This document shows positions 49,543 to 58,140 of a stretch of DNA of 64,000 nucleotides, in pieces. The stretch is from NCBI RefSeq assembly GCF_003448965.1, contig NZ_QRGC01000012.1, positions 1-64,000 of the forward strand, given 5' to 3'. The stretch's first letter is position 1. Every line of letters begins with the position of its first letter. The position numbers and the translations under genes are program-made. This DNA is from Oceanicella sp. SM1341 (GTDB lineage: Bacteria; Pseudomonadota; Alphaproteobacteria; Rhodobacterales; Rhodobacteraceae). The notes beneath the pieces were generated by a model. That model made no database searches, was not told the DNA's origin, and saw only the letters and a list, made by a program, of their open reading frames with translations.

Positions 49543-51546
49543 ATGACGCAGGAACGCAACGCCGAACTGCTGCTCTGCTCCTGCATGGGCAGCATGGAGA
49601 TCGACGGTGAGGCCCTCGGGCAGGCCGTGGCCGGCCGCCCCTGCCGGGTGCACCGCCACCTGTGCCGCTCCGAGCAGCATGTCGTGGAGGCGGCGCTGGA
49701 GGCCGGACGCCCGGTGACCCTGGCCTGCGGCCAGGAGGCGCCGCTGTTCGAGGACATCGCCGCCGGCCGCCCCCTCGCCACCACCGACATCCGTGACCGC
49801 GCCGGCTGGTCCGACGAGGGCGCCGCCGCCGGCCCCAAGATGGCGGCCCTGCTGGCCGAGGGCGCGCTCAGCGCCGAGCCGGCGCCGCTGATGCCCATCA
49901 GCTCGGAGGGCGTGTGCCTGGTCTACGGGCCCGGCGCGGTGGCGATGGAGGCGGCGGCGCGGCTTGCCGGCCGGCTCTCCGTCACCGTGATGCTGAGCGA
50001 CGGCGAGGAGGTGATCCCGCCGCGCGAGGACCGCTTCGAGATCCTGCGCGGGCGCATCGCCCGGGCCCGCGGCCGGCTGGGCGCCTTCTCGGTGGTGGCC
50101 GACGGGCTGGCGCTGGCCGAGCCCGCGGGCCGCGGCGCGCTGCGCTTCGGCCCGGCGCAGGACGGCGGCATCTCCGAATGCGACGTGATCCTCGACCTCT
50201 CCGGCGGCACGCCGATGTTCCCCGCCTGGGAGAAGCGCGACGGCTACCTGCGCGCCGACCCGCGCGACCCCGCCGCCGTGGCCCGCGCGCTGTTCGAGGC
50301 GAGCGACCTCTCCGGCACCTTCGACAAGCCGCTCTACGTGCGGGTGACCGAGAGCCTCTGCGCCCATTCGCGCGCCGGCAAGACCGGCTGCACCCGCTGC
50401 CTCGACGTCTGCCCCACCGGGGCGATCCTGCCCGCGGGCGACCACGTGAGCCTCGCCGCCGACATCTGCGCCGGCTGCGGTGCCTGCGCCGCGGTCTGCC
50501 CCACCGGCGCGATGCTCTACGACGACCCGCCGCTCGACCACCAGGTGCGCCGCGCCCGGGTGATGGCCGAGACCTACCGCGAGGCCGGCGGCGCGGCCCC
50601 GCGGCTGCTGCTGCATGACGCGGAGTTCGGCGCCGAGCTCATCGCGCTCTCCGCCCGTTTCGGCCGCGGCCTGCCGGCCGACGTGCTGCCGCTCGAGCTG
50701 CCGGAGGCGGGCGGGGCGGGGCACATGCTGATGCTCGCCGCCCTCTCGCAGGGCTACGCCGAGGTGGCGGTGCTCGCGGGCCCCCGCACCGAGCGCGAGG
50801 CGCTCGACCCCCAGCTCGCCCTTGCCCGCGCCATGGCGCCCGAGCCTGAGCGCCTGCGCCTGCTGGAACCGGCCGAGCCCGACGCGCTTGAAGCCGCCCT
50901 CTACGACACCCGCCCCCCCGCGCCGCGCGCCGAGCCCGCGCTGGCGCTGGGTGGCGGGCGCGAGCTGGTGCGCTCGGCCATGCGCGCGCTCGGCGCCGGG
51001 CTCGACGCGCCGGTGCCGCTGCCCGAGGGCGCGCCCTACGGCGCGGTGCTGGTCGACAGCGACGCCTGCACGCTCTGCCTCGCCTGCGTCTCGCTCTGCC
51101 CCACCGGCGCGCTGCTCGACAACCCCGACCGCCCGGAGCTGCGCTTCCAGGAGGATGCCTGCGTGCAATGCGGCATCTGCGCCTCCGCCTGCCCGGAGAC
51201 CGCGATCACCCTCGAACCGCGCTACGACGCCTCCGCCGAGGCGCTGAAGCCGCGGGTGCTCAACTCCGAGGAGCCCTTCGCCTGCATCGAATGCGGCAAG
51301 GAATTCGGCGTGCGCTCCACCATCGAGCGCATCACCGAGAAGCTGCGCGATCGCAACTGGATGTACACCAATTCCGACAACCTGCGCCTGATCCAGATGT
51401 GCGACGACTGCCGGGTGGCGGCGCAGTTCTCCGGCGGCGGCGGGCCGCTGGGCCTCGCCCCCCGCCCGCCGGTGCGCACCACCGATGATTACCTCGACGG
51501 GCGCAAGGGGCCCGGCGGCCGCGGCCCGCGCCGTGGCGACGCCTGA
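49543..51546 (+). CDS. multi-cluster 4Fe-4S protein of the formate dehydrogenase locus
   Basis: A 667-residue cytoplasmic protein. The N-terminal region has scattered Cys motifs (LLCSCMGSM, HLCRSEQ, LACGQEAPLFED). Two tandem ferredoxin modules follow: CTRCLDVCPTGAI from about residue 283 with CAGCGACAAVCPTGAM from 309, and CTLCLACVSLCPTGAL from 509 with CVQCGICASACPETAI from 540. A C-terminal CIECG (about 581) and CDDC pair looks like a metal-binding knuckle. It probably supplies electrons or sulfur during enzyme maturation (inference). It starts the plus-strand arm; DUF6494 follows after 36 bases. Confidence 0.88.
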   Translation: MTQERNAELLLCSCMGSMEIDGEALGQAVAGRPCRVHRHLCRSEQHVVEAALEAGRPVTLACGQEAPLFEDIAAGRPLATTDIRDRAGWSDEGAAAGPKMAALLAEGALSAEPAPLMPISSEGVCLVYGPGAVAMEAAARLAGRLSVTVMLSDGEEVIPPREDRFEILRGRIARARGRLGAFSVVADGLALAEPAGRGALRFGPAQDGGISECDVILDLSGGTPMFPAWEKRDGYLRADPRDPAAVARALFEASDLSGTFDKPLYVRVTESLCAHSRAGKTGCTRCLDVCPTGAILPAGDHVSLAADICAGCGACAAVCPTGAMLYDDPPLDHQVRRARVMAETYREAGGAAPRLLLHDAEFGAELIALSARFGRGLPADVLPLELPEAGGAGHMLMLAALSQGYAEVAVLAGPRTEREALDPQLALARAMAPEPERLRLLEPAEPDALEAALYDTRPPAPRAEPALALGGGRELVRSAMRALGAGLDAPVPLPEGAPYGAVLVDSDACTLCLACVSLCPTGALLDNPDRPELRFQEDACVQCGICASACPETAITLEPRYDASAEALKPRVLNSEEPFACIECGKEFGVRSTIERITEKLRDRNWMYTNSDNLRLIQMCDDCRVAAQFSGGGGPLGLAPRPPVRTTDDYLDGRKGPGGRGPRRGDA

Positions 51547-51582
51547 GCCCCCGCGCCCTCCAGGCCCCCAAGGGAGAGAAAC

Positions 51583-51798
51583 ATGGACGACGAGACCTTC
51601 AACATGTCGCTGAGGAAATACCTCAAGCGCGTCGGCGTGACCTCGCAGCAGGAGATCGAGAAGGCGGTGCGCGCCGCCGAGGCCGCCGGTACCCTGCCGG
51701 CCGGCCCGCTGCAGGCCACCGTCACCCTCACCGTGGGCGGCATCGCGCTCTCCCACGTGGTGAAGGGCGAGATCGCGCTCGAGGGCGGCGCCGAATGA
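51583..51798 (+). CDS. DUF6494 family small protein
   Basis: A 71-residue protein starting MDDETFNMSLRKYLKRVGVT, followed by SQQEIEKAVRAAEAAG and a beta-rich end. It matches the DUF6494 pattern linked to formate dehydrogenase loci. Function unknown. Its stop overlaps the Mrp ATG (ATGA), suggesting coupled translation. Confidence 0.85.
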   Translation: MDDETFNMSLRKYLKRVGVTSQQEIEKAVRAAEAAGTLPAGPLQATVTLTVGGIALSHVVKGEIALEGGAE

Positions 51799-52925
51799 GC
51801 GTGACCGAAGCCGAAGTGCGTGCCGCCCTCGCCCGCGTGGTCGACCCCTCGCGGGGCACCGACATCGTCTCCGCCGGGATGCTGGGGGGCGTGAGCCTCA
51901 CCGGCTCCGAGGTGCGGGTGATCCTGGAAGTGGACCCGGCCAAGGGCCGGGCGATGGAGCCGGTGGCAAAGGCCGCCGAGGCCGCCGTCGCCGCCCTGCC
52001 GGGGGTCACGAAGGCCTCGGTGATGCTCACCGCCCATTCCGACACCCCCACCGCCCCCGCCGCGCCGCCCAACCTGCGCGGCGCCGGCCACGGGCACTCC
52101 CATTCCCACGGGGGCGGCGCCCCCGGGGAGCCGCTGCGCCAGGCGGCAAAGCCGCAGTCCGGGCCCATCGAGGGAGTGGACCGCATCCTCGCCATCGGCT
52201 CGGGCAAGGGCGGGGTGGGCAAGTCCACCGTCTCGGCCAATCTCGCCGTGGCGCTCGCCGCCGAGGGCCGGCGCGTGGGCCTGCTCGATGCCGATGTCTA
52301 CGGGCCGAGCCAGCCGCGCATGCTGGGCATCTCCGGCCGCCCCTCCTCGCCCGATGGCCAGACCATCCTGCCGCTGCGCAACCATGGCGTGACCCTGATG
52401 TCCATCGGCCTGCTCACGCCCGAGGACAAGGCCACCATCTGGCGCGGGCCGATGCTGATGGGCGCGCTGCAGCAGATGCTGCGCCAGGTGGCCTGGGGCC
52501 GGCTCGACGTGCTGGTGGTCGACCTGCCGCCCGGCACCGGCGACGTGCAGCTCACCCTGTCGCAGAAGGCCGAGGTGACCGGCGCCGTGGTGGTCTCCAC
52601 CCCGCAGGACATCGCGCTGCTCGACGCGAAGAAGGCGCTCGACATGTTCGAGAAGACCAACACGCCGGTGGTGGGGATGATCGAGAACATGTCCACCTTC
52701 GTGTGCCCCTGCTGCGGGGAGGAGACACAGATCTTCGGCCATGGCGGCGCGCGGGCGGAGGCCGAGCGCATCGGCGCGCCCTTCCTCGGGGAGGTGCCGC
52801 TCGACATCGACGTGCGCCTCTCGGGCGATTCCGGCGTGCCGGTGGTGGCCGCGAAGCCGCAGAGCCCGCAGGCCCTGCGCTTCCGCGAGATCGCCCGCAA
52901 GCTCATCGGCACGGGCCACGCCTGA
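51795..52925 (+). CDS. mrp: Mrp/ApbC-type iron-sulfur carrier ATPase
   Basis: A 376-residue P-loop ATPase. An N-terminal MIP18-like domain (1-80) leads to a His-rich linker (GHGHSHSHGGG) and the ATPase domain with deviant Walker A GKGGVGKST at about residue 137. The switch region is VDLPPGTGD, and the CPCCG motif near residue 300 bridges an Fe-S cluster in the dimer. Such proteins deliver [4Fe-4S] clusters to target enzymes. A copy placed inside the fdh locus may be devoted to FdhAB; a general housekeeping role is also possible. Confidence 0.93.
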   Translation: MSVTEAEVRAALARVVDPSRGTDIVSAGMLGGVSLTGSEVRVILEVDPAKGRAMEPVAKAAEAAVAALPGVTKASVMLTAHSDTPTAPAAPPNLRGAGHGHSHSHGGGAPGEPLRQAAKPQSGPIEGVDRILAIGSGKGGVGKSTVSANLAVALAAEGRRVGLLDADVYGPSQPRMLGISGRPSSPDGQTILPLRNHGVTLMSIGLLTPEDKATIWRGPMLMGALQQMLRQVAWGRLDVLVVDLPPGTGDVQLTLSQKAEVTGAVVVSTPQDIALLDAKKALDMFEKTNTPVVGMIENMSTFVCPCCGEETQIFGHGGARAEAERIGAPFLGEVPLDIDVRLSGDSGVPVVAAKPQSPQALRFREIARKLIGTGHA

Positions 52926-53725
52926 TGGAGGCGCCGCTGGCCGACGATACCCCCCGCCTGCCGGAGGAGGAGCCGGTCTTCCCGCCGCTCCTGCGCGGCA
53001 GCGCGGTGCCGGCGGGGGGCGACCCGCTCGCCCGCGCCGTGGCCGCCGCCGTGGCCGGCGTGGAGGCGGGAACGATCTTCTGGTCGGGCGACGAGGCGGC
53101 GCTGGAGGCGGCGGTGGTCTTCGCCCCCGAATGCCCGCTCGCGCAGGCGCTCGCCATGGTGCCCGCCGCCGCCACCGGCCTCGCGGAGGCGCTCGGCTCC
53201 CTCGCGCCGCCCGAGGTGGGGATGACCTTCGCCTGGCCCGACGGCGTGCTGGTGAACGGCGCGCTCTGCGGCCGGCTGCGCGCCGAGGCTTCCGTGCGAG
53301 ACCCGGCGGCAGTGCCGGACTGGCTCGTCGTGGCGGTCACCCTCCAGCTCGCCCCGCTCTCCGACGAGCCGGGCCGCACACCGGGCATCACCGCGCTCGC
53401 CGAGGAGGGCTGCGCCGACATCACCCGCCGCGCGCTGCTCGAGGCCTGGGCGCGGCACATGCTGGTCCGGGTGCATGACTGGCTGGAGGACGGCCCGCGC
53501 GGCCTCTCCGAGGCCTGGTGGGGCCGCATCGAGGGCCGCGGCGGCGAGACGCCCGCCCCCTGGGCCCGCCCGCGCCGGGACGGCGCCCCGGCCGCGGGCC
53601 GCCCGATGGGGCTCGACGAGAGCCTCGGTCTCGTGCTCTCCTCCGACGAGGGCGTGCAGGTTCTGCCGCTCGCCGGCATGCTCGACCATCCCCGCCCCTG
53701 GCCCGACCCGGAGGCCCTCGCATGA
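52925..53725 (+). CDS. biotin/lipoate-protein-ligase-like protein
   Basis: A 266-residue protein with the FPPLLRGSAVPAGGDPLARAV start and GMTFAWPDGVLVNGALCGRLR segment I associate with the biotin/lipoate ligase-like family (DUF4444) of Rhodobacterales. The canonical catalytic Lys of LplA/BirA is not obvious: the segment VNGALCGRLR has no Lys. So it may be a non-catalytic relative. It overlaps both neighbours (TGATG and ATGA junctions), so its product is made together with Mrp and DUF6505. Confidence 0.78.
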   Translation: MEAPLADDTPRLPEEEPVFPPLLRGSAVPAGGDPLARAVAAAVAGVEAGTIFWSGDEAALEAAVVFAPECPLAQALAMVPAAATGLAEALGSLAPPEVGMTFAWPDGVLVNGALCGRLRAEASVRDPAAVPDWLVVAVTLQLAPLSDEPGRTPGITALAEEGCADITRRALLEAWARHMLVRVHDWLEDGPRGLSEAWWGRIEGRGGETPAPWARPRRDGAPAAGRPMGLDESLGLVLSSDEGVQVLPLAGMLDHPRPWPDPEALA

Positions 53726-54207
53726 AGCTCGCCCGCACCCTGCGGCTGGATGAGTCCGACCTCAACGTCTTCCCCCGCGCGGCGGAGGGCGACGAATGGG
53801 CGATCCCCGGCAGTTTCGAATTCTCCGACTGGGACGAGAGCCGCCTCACCGGAAAGCACCGCCAGGCCTTCGCCAACGGCTGGCTGGGGCTGGAGAGCCT
53901 CGGCCGCTCCACCTTCGTCGCCGTGGCCCGCATCGAGCCCGCCGAGCGCGCCGCCTGCGTGGAGCGCCTCGCGCAGCATTTCATGGCCGACTGGGGCGCC
54001 CCCTCGGCCGAGGCCGCGCGCGGGGTCGCCGAGCAGGAGATCGCCTTCATGGAGGAACTCTGCGAGGGCCACGCAGCCAACACGCTCCTCGTGCTCCAGC
54101 GCGAGCTCTCGCCCGAGGGCGTGCGCGAATCCTACCGCGCCATCGCCCCGGTCGATGCCGAGCTCGAAGCCTTCGCCATCCACGGCAGCGCCGACCCCGA
54201 GGACTGA
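53722..54207 (+). CDS. DUF6505 family protein
   Basis: A 161-residue protein starting MKLARTLRLDESDLNVFPRA, with GEWAIPG-like (EWAIPGSFEFSDWD) and GNGWLGLESLGRSTFV-like (NGWLGLESLGRSTFVAV) conserved blocks. This fits DUF6505, known from the same gene neighbourhood. No function known. It overlaps the ligase-like gene stop by four bases and ends the plus-strand arm. The 136 bases after it hold no gene and no clear terminator before the convergent yejF gene. Confidence 0.85.
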   Translation: MKLARTLRLDESDLNVFPRAAEGDEWAIPGSFEFSDWDESRLTGKHRQAFANGWLGLESLGRSTFVAVARIEPAERAACVERLAQHFMADWGAPSAEAARGVAEQEIAFMEELCEGHAANTLLVLQRELSPEGVRESYRAIAPVDAELEAFAIHGSADPED

Positions 54208-54343
54208 CGCCGGGGCGTTCCCGCAGGCGGGTCCCGCCGCCGGGGTGGTGCGCCCCGGCCCGCGCCAGCGGGCTCGTTTGCCGAGCGGGGGCTCGATGCC
54301 CCCCGAGGCGAAGGCCCGGCCGGGGCTCCGCGGCCAGCCCTGG

Positions 54344-55921
54344 CTACTTCGCCCGGGCGGCGGCGAGGAGGGTGCGGGTGTATTCGTGCTGCGGCGCCTC
54401 GAACAGCGCCTCGGCCGGGCCGGCCTCCACCACCTCGCCCTGGCGCATCACCATCACCTTGTGGCTCAGCGCGCGCACCACGCGCAGATCGTGGCTGATG
54501 AACAGGTAGGCGAGGCCGTGGCGCGCCTGCAGCTCGCGCAACAGCTCAACGATCTGCACCTGCACCGTCATGTCGAGCGCCGAGGTGGGCTCGTCGAGCA
54601 CCACCAGCTTCGGCCGCAGCACCATGGCGCGCGCCACCGCGATGCGCTGGCGCTGGCCGCCGGAGAACTCGTGCGGGTAGCGGTCCATCATCGCCGGGTC
54701 GAGCCCGACCTCGGCGAGGATGCGCGCCACCGTCTCGCGCTTGTCCGCCCCTGGCTCCAGCCCGTGCACCCCGAGCCCCTCGGCCACGATCTGCTCCACC
54801 GACATGCGCGGCGAGAGCGAGCCGTAGGGGTCCTGGAACACCACCTGCAGGTCGCGGCGGATCGGGCGCAGCGCCTTGTTGCGCAGCCCCTGGATGTCGC
54901 GGCCCATGAACACCACCGGCCCGTCGGAGGCGACCAGCCGCAGGATGCCCAGCGCCAGCGTGGTCTTGCCCGAGCCGCTCTCGCCCACCACGCCCAGCGT
55001 CTCGCCGGCGCGCACCGAGAGCGTGGCCTCGCGCACCGCCTTCACATGGCCCGTCACCCGGTTGAGCAGCCCGCGGCGGATGGGAAACCACACCTTCAGA
55101 CCTTCGGTGCGCACCACCTCCGGCGCGCCCTCGGGCACCGGGGTGGGGCTGCCGGAGGGCTCGGCGGCCAGCAGCATCCGCGTGTAGGGGTGCTTCGGCG
55201 CGGCGAAGATCTCGGCCACCGGCCCGGTCTCGACGATCTCGCCGTCCTTCATCACGCAGACCCGGTCGGCAATGCGGCGCACGATGGCGAGGTCATGGGT
55301 GATGAACAGCATCGCCATGCCGCGCGCGGCCTGGATCTCGCGCAGGAGGTCGAGGATCTGCGCCTGGATGGTGACATCGAGCGCCGTGGTCGGCTCGTCG
55401 GCGATCAGCAGGTCGGGGTTGTTGGCCAGCGCCATCGCGATCATCACCCGCTGGCGCTGCCCGCCGGAGAGCGTGTGGGGATAGTCGTCGAGCCGGGTCT
55501 CGGGGTCGCGGATGCCGACTTGCGTGAGCAGCTCGACGATGCGCGCCTCGGCCTTCGCCCCGCGCAGGCCCTGGTGCAGGGCGAGGCTCTCGCCAAGCTG
55601 CTTGCGCAGCCGGTGCAGCGGGTTGAGCGAGGTCATCGGCTCCTGGAAGATGAAGCTGATGTCGTTGCCGCGCACCTTTCGCAGCTGGGCGCGCGAGGCC
55701 CCGAGCATCTCCTGGCCCTTGTAGGTGATCGAGCCGGAGAGTTCGGCACTGTCAGGCGTGAGGGCCACGGTGGAGAGGGCCGTGACCGACTTGCCGGAGC
55801 CGCTCTCGCCCACCAGGGCCACGGTCTCGCCCGGGGCGATGTCGAAGCTCACGCCCTTCACGGCAGCGGGCGCGGCGGCGCCGAAGCGCACCGTGAGGTC
55901 GCGGACGGAAAGCAGCGTCAT
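54344..55921 (-). CDS. yejF: peptide ABC transporter ATPase, two NBDs (YejF type)
   Basis: A 525-residue double ATPase of the dipeptide/oligopeptide class. NBD1: [42 protein letters not shown]2: [38 protein letters not shown]. Both domains are intact, unlike the BMP ATPase. It powers import through YejB and YejE. The start overlaps the yejE stop (ATGA). Yej systems import microcin C-like and other short peptides; here the ligand is unknown. Confidence 0.95.
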   Translation of the reverse strand: MTLLSVRDLTVRFGAAAPAAVKGVSFDIAPGETVALVGESGSGKSVTALSTVALTPDSAELSGSITYKGQEMLGASRAQLRKVRGNDISFIFQEPMTSLNPLHRLRKQLGESLALHQGLRGAKAEARIVELLTQVGIRDPETRLDDYPHTLSGGQRQRVMIAMALANNPDLLIADEPTTALDVTIQAQILDLLREIQAARGMAMLFITHDLAIVRRIADRVCVMKDGEIVETGPVAEIFAAPKHPYTRMLLAAEPSGSPTPVPEGAPEVVRTEGLKVWFPIRRGLLNRVTGHVKAVREATLSVRAGETLGVVGESGSGKTTLALGILRLVASDGPVVFMGRDIQGLRNKALRPIRRDLQVVFQDPYGSLSPRMSVEQIVAEGLGVHGLEPGADKRETVARILAEVGLDPAMMDRYPHEFSGGQRQRIAVARAMVLRPKLVVLDEPTSALDMTVQVQIVELLRELQARHGLAYLFISHDLRVVRALSHKVMVMRQGEVVEAGPAEALFEAPQHEYTRTLLAAARAK

Positions 55922-57027
55922 TTCAGGGTCTTCCGCGGGTCGAACGCGTCACGCACGCCCTCGAAGACGAACACGAGCAGCGAGAGCATGATGGCGAAGG
56001 TGAAGAAGGCGGTGAAGCCCAGCCAGGGCGCCTGCAGGTTGTTCTTGCCCTGCAGGGTCAGCTCGCCCAGCGAGGGATAGGCCGCCGAGAGGCCGAGCCC
56101 GAGGTAATCGAGCGTGGCGAGGCCCGAGATCGCGCCGGTGATGATGAAGGGCAGCATGGTGAGCGTCGCCACCATGGCGTTGGGCAGCAGGTGGCGGAAC
56201 ATGATCGTCCAGTCCCGCACGCCGAGCGCGCGGGCGGCGCGCACGTATTCGAAGTTGCGCGCGCGCAGGAACTCGGCGCGCACCACGCCCACCAGCGCGG
56301 TCCAGCTGAACACGGCGATGAGGATGGTGAGCAGCCAGAATGTCATGGTGAACATCGCCGAGAGGATGATCAGGATGTAGAGGCTCGGCGTGTTGCCCCA
56401 GATCTCGACGATGCGCTGGAACACGAGGTCGACCCAGCCGCCGAAATAGCCCTGCGCCGCCCCGGCGATGATGCCGATCACCGAGGAGACGATGCCCACC
56501 ACGAGGGCGAAGAGGATGGAGATGCGGAAGCCGTAGATCACCCGGGCCACCACGTCGCGCGCCTGGTCGTCGGTGCCGAGCCAGTGGTTCGCGTCGGGCG
56601 CCGAGGGCGCGCGGGCGACATCGTAGTTCACCGTGTCGAAACTGTAGGGGATGAGCGGCCAGAGGATCCAGCCGGCCTCCACCGCCTCGCCGTCGACACT
56701 GCCGGAGCGGGCCTGCTCACTGACCCCCTCGGGGTCGTCGAGGCAGGCGTCGAGCCCGCCGGAGACGATGAGGCATTGCACCACGGGGTCGGAATACTCC
56801 GCCTCGGTGGCGAAATCGCCGCCGAAATCGGTCTCCGGGTGGAAGGAGACCACGGGGGTCATCCACTCGCCGCGGTAGGAGACGAGCAGCGGCTTGTCGT
56901 TGGCGATGAACTCGGCGAAGAGCGAGACCACGAAGAGCAGCGAGAAGATGATCAGCGAGAAGAAGGCCCGGCGGTTGGAGCGGAAGGCCGCCAGCCGCCG
57001 GCGCTGCAGGGGGTTGAGGCGCGCCAT
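55918..57027 (-). CDS. yejE: peptide ABC transporter permease (YejE type)
   Basis: A 369-residue permease. A first helix (FFSLIIFSLLFVVSLFAEFI, about 21-42) is followed by a large periplasmic loop to about residue 165, as in YejE. Five more helices then follow, with the EAA coupling motif in RARNFEYVRAARALGVRDW. The family's N-terminal LNPLQRRRLAAFRSNRRA is present. It is encoded between yejB and yejF with a one-base gap and a four-base overlap. Confidence 0.95.
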   Translation of the reverse strand: MARLNPLQRRRLAAFRSNRRAFFSLIIFSLLFVVSLFAEFIANDKPLLVSYRGEWMTPVVSFHPETDFGGDFATEAEYSDPVVQCLIVSGGLDACLDDPEGVSEQARSGSVDGEAVEAGWILWPLIPYSFDTVNYDVARAPSAPDANHWLGTDDQARDVVARVIYGFRISILFALVVGIVSSVIGIIAGAAQGYFGGWVDLVFQRIVEIWGNTPSLYILIILSAMFTMTFWLLTILIAVFSWTALVGVVRAEFLRARNFEYVRAARALGVRDWTIMFRHLLPNAMVATLTMLPFIITGAISGLATLDYLGLGLSAAYPSLGELTLQGKNNLQAPWLGFTAFFTFAIMLSLLVFVFEGVRDAFDPRKTLK

Positions 57028-57028
57028 C

Positions 57029-58120
57029 TCAGGTCTCCCGGCTCTCGAAGTCGATGCGCGGGTCGATCAGCACATAGGTGAGGTCGGTGAGCAGCTGCAC
57101 GAAAAGCCCCATCAGGCCGAAGACATAGAGCGTGGCGAAGACCACCGGGTAGTCGCGGTCCATCGCCGCCTCGAAGCCCAGCCGCCCCAGCCCGTCGAGC
57201 GAGAAGATGTACTCGATGATCAGCGAGCCGCCGAAGAACACCGAGATGAACAGGCCGGGGAAGCCGGAGATCACGATCAGCATCGCGTTGCGGAACACGT
57301 GGCCGTAGAGCACCCGGCGCTCGGAGAGGCCCTTGGCGCGCGCGGTCATCACGTATTGCATGCGGATCTGGTCGAGGAAGGAGTTCTTGGTGAGCAGGGT
57401 AAGCTGGGCGAAGGCCGCGATGGTGAGCGCCGCCACCGGCAGGGTGATGTGCCAGAAATAGTCGACGATCCGGTCCCACCAGCCGAGCTGCTGCCAGTTG
57501 TCCGAGACGATGCCGCGCAGCGGGAACCACTGCCAGTAGGAGCCGCCCGCGAAGAGCACCATCAGCAGGATGGCGAAGAGGAAGGCCGGGATGGCATAGC
57601 CCACCACGATCACCGTGGAGGTCCAGGTGTCGAAGGCCGTGCCGTCGCGCACCGCCTTGGAGATGCCCAGCGGGATGGAGATCAGGTAGGCGATGAGCGT
57701 GGACCACAGCCCGAGCGTGATCGACACCGGCATCTTCTCCAGCACCAGGTCGACCACGGAGATGGAGCGGAAGTAGCTCTCGCCGAAATCGAAGGTGAGG
57801 TAGCTCTTCATCATGATGAGGAAGCGCTCGAGGGGCGGCTTGTCGAGGCCGAACTGCTTCTGCAGGTCCTCCACGAAGCCCGGCGGCAGGCCGCGCCCGG
57901 CCTGGTATTCGCCGCCCGCGCCACCGCCGCCACCGCCGGTCACCTCCTGGCCGCCGCCGGAGAGCCGCTCCATGCCGCCGCCCGGGCCCTCGTTGAGCTG
58001 GGCGAGCACGCGCTCCACCGGGCCGCCGGGCACGAACTGCACCAGCGCGAAGTTGATCACCATGATGCCCAGCAGCGTCGGGATCATCAGCAGCAGGCGC
58101 CGCAGGACGTAGGCTCCCAT
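57029..58120 (-). CDS. yejB: peptide ABC transporter permease (YejB type)
   Basis: A 363-residue permease starting MGAYVLRRLLLMIPTLLGIM, the standard DppB/YejB N-terminus. A Gly-rich stretch (about residues 48-70, GGGQEVTGGGGGGAGGEYQ) is a low-complexity insert in the periplasmic loop, as in other YejB proteins. The coupling motif is in RMQYVMTARAKGLSERRV. Six membrane helices in all. It starts 20 bases after the binding-protein stop. Confidence 0.95.
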   Translation of the reverse strand: MGAYVLRRLLLMIPTLLGIMVINFALVQFVPGGPVERVLAQLNEGPGGGMERLSGGGQEVTGGGGGGAGGEYQAGRGLPPGFVEDLQKQFGLDKPPLERFLIMMKSYLTFDFGESYFRSISVVDLVLEKMPVSITLGLWSTLIAYLISIPLGISKAVRDGTAFDTWTSTVIVVGYAIPAFLFAILLMVLFAGGSYWQWFPLRGIVSDNWQQLGWWDRIVDYFWHITLPVAALTIAAFAQLTLLTKNSFLDQIRMQYVMTARAKGLSERRVLYGHVFRNAMLIVISGFPGLFISVFFGGSLIIEYIFSLDGLGRLGFEAAMDRDYPVVFATLYVFGLMGLFVQLLTDLTYVLIDPRIDFESRET

Positions 58121-58140
58121 TCAGCGAACTCCCGGGCCGG

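Noticed and set aside
49042-51756. A 904-codon open frame on the minus strand
   Set aside because: Opposite the Fe-S protein, whose ferredoxin motifs are complete. The shadow is Ala/Gly/His/Arg repeats.
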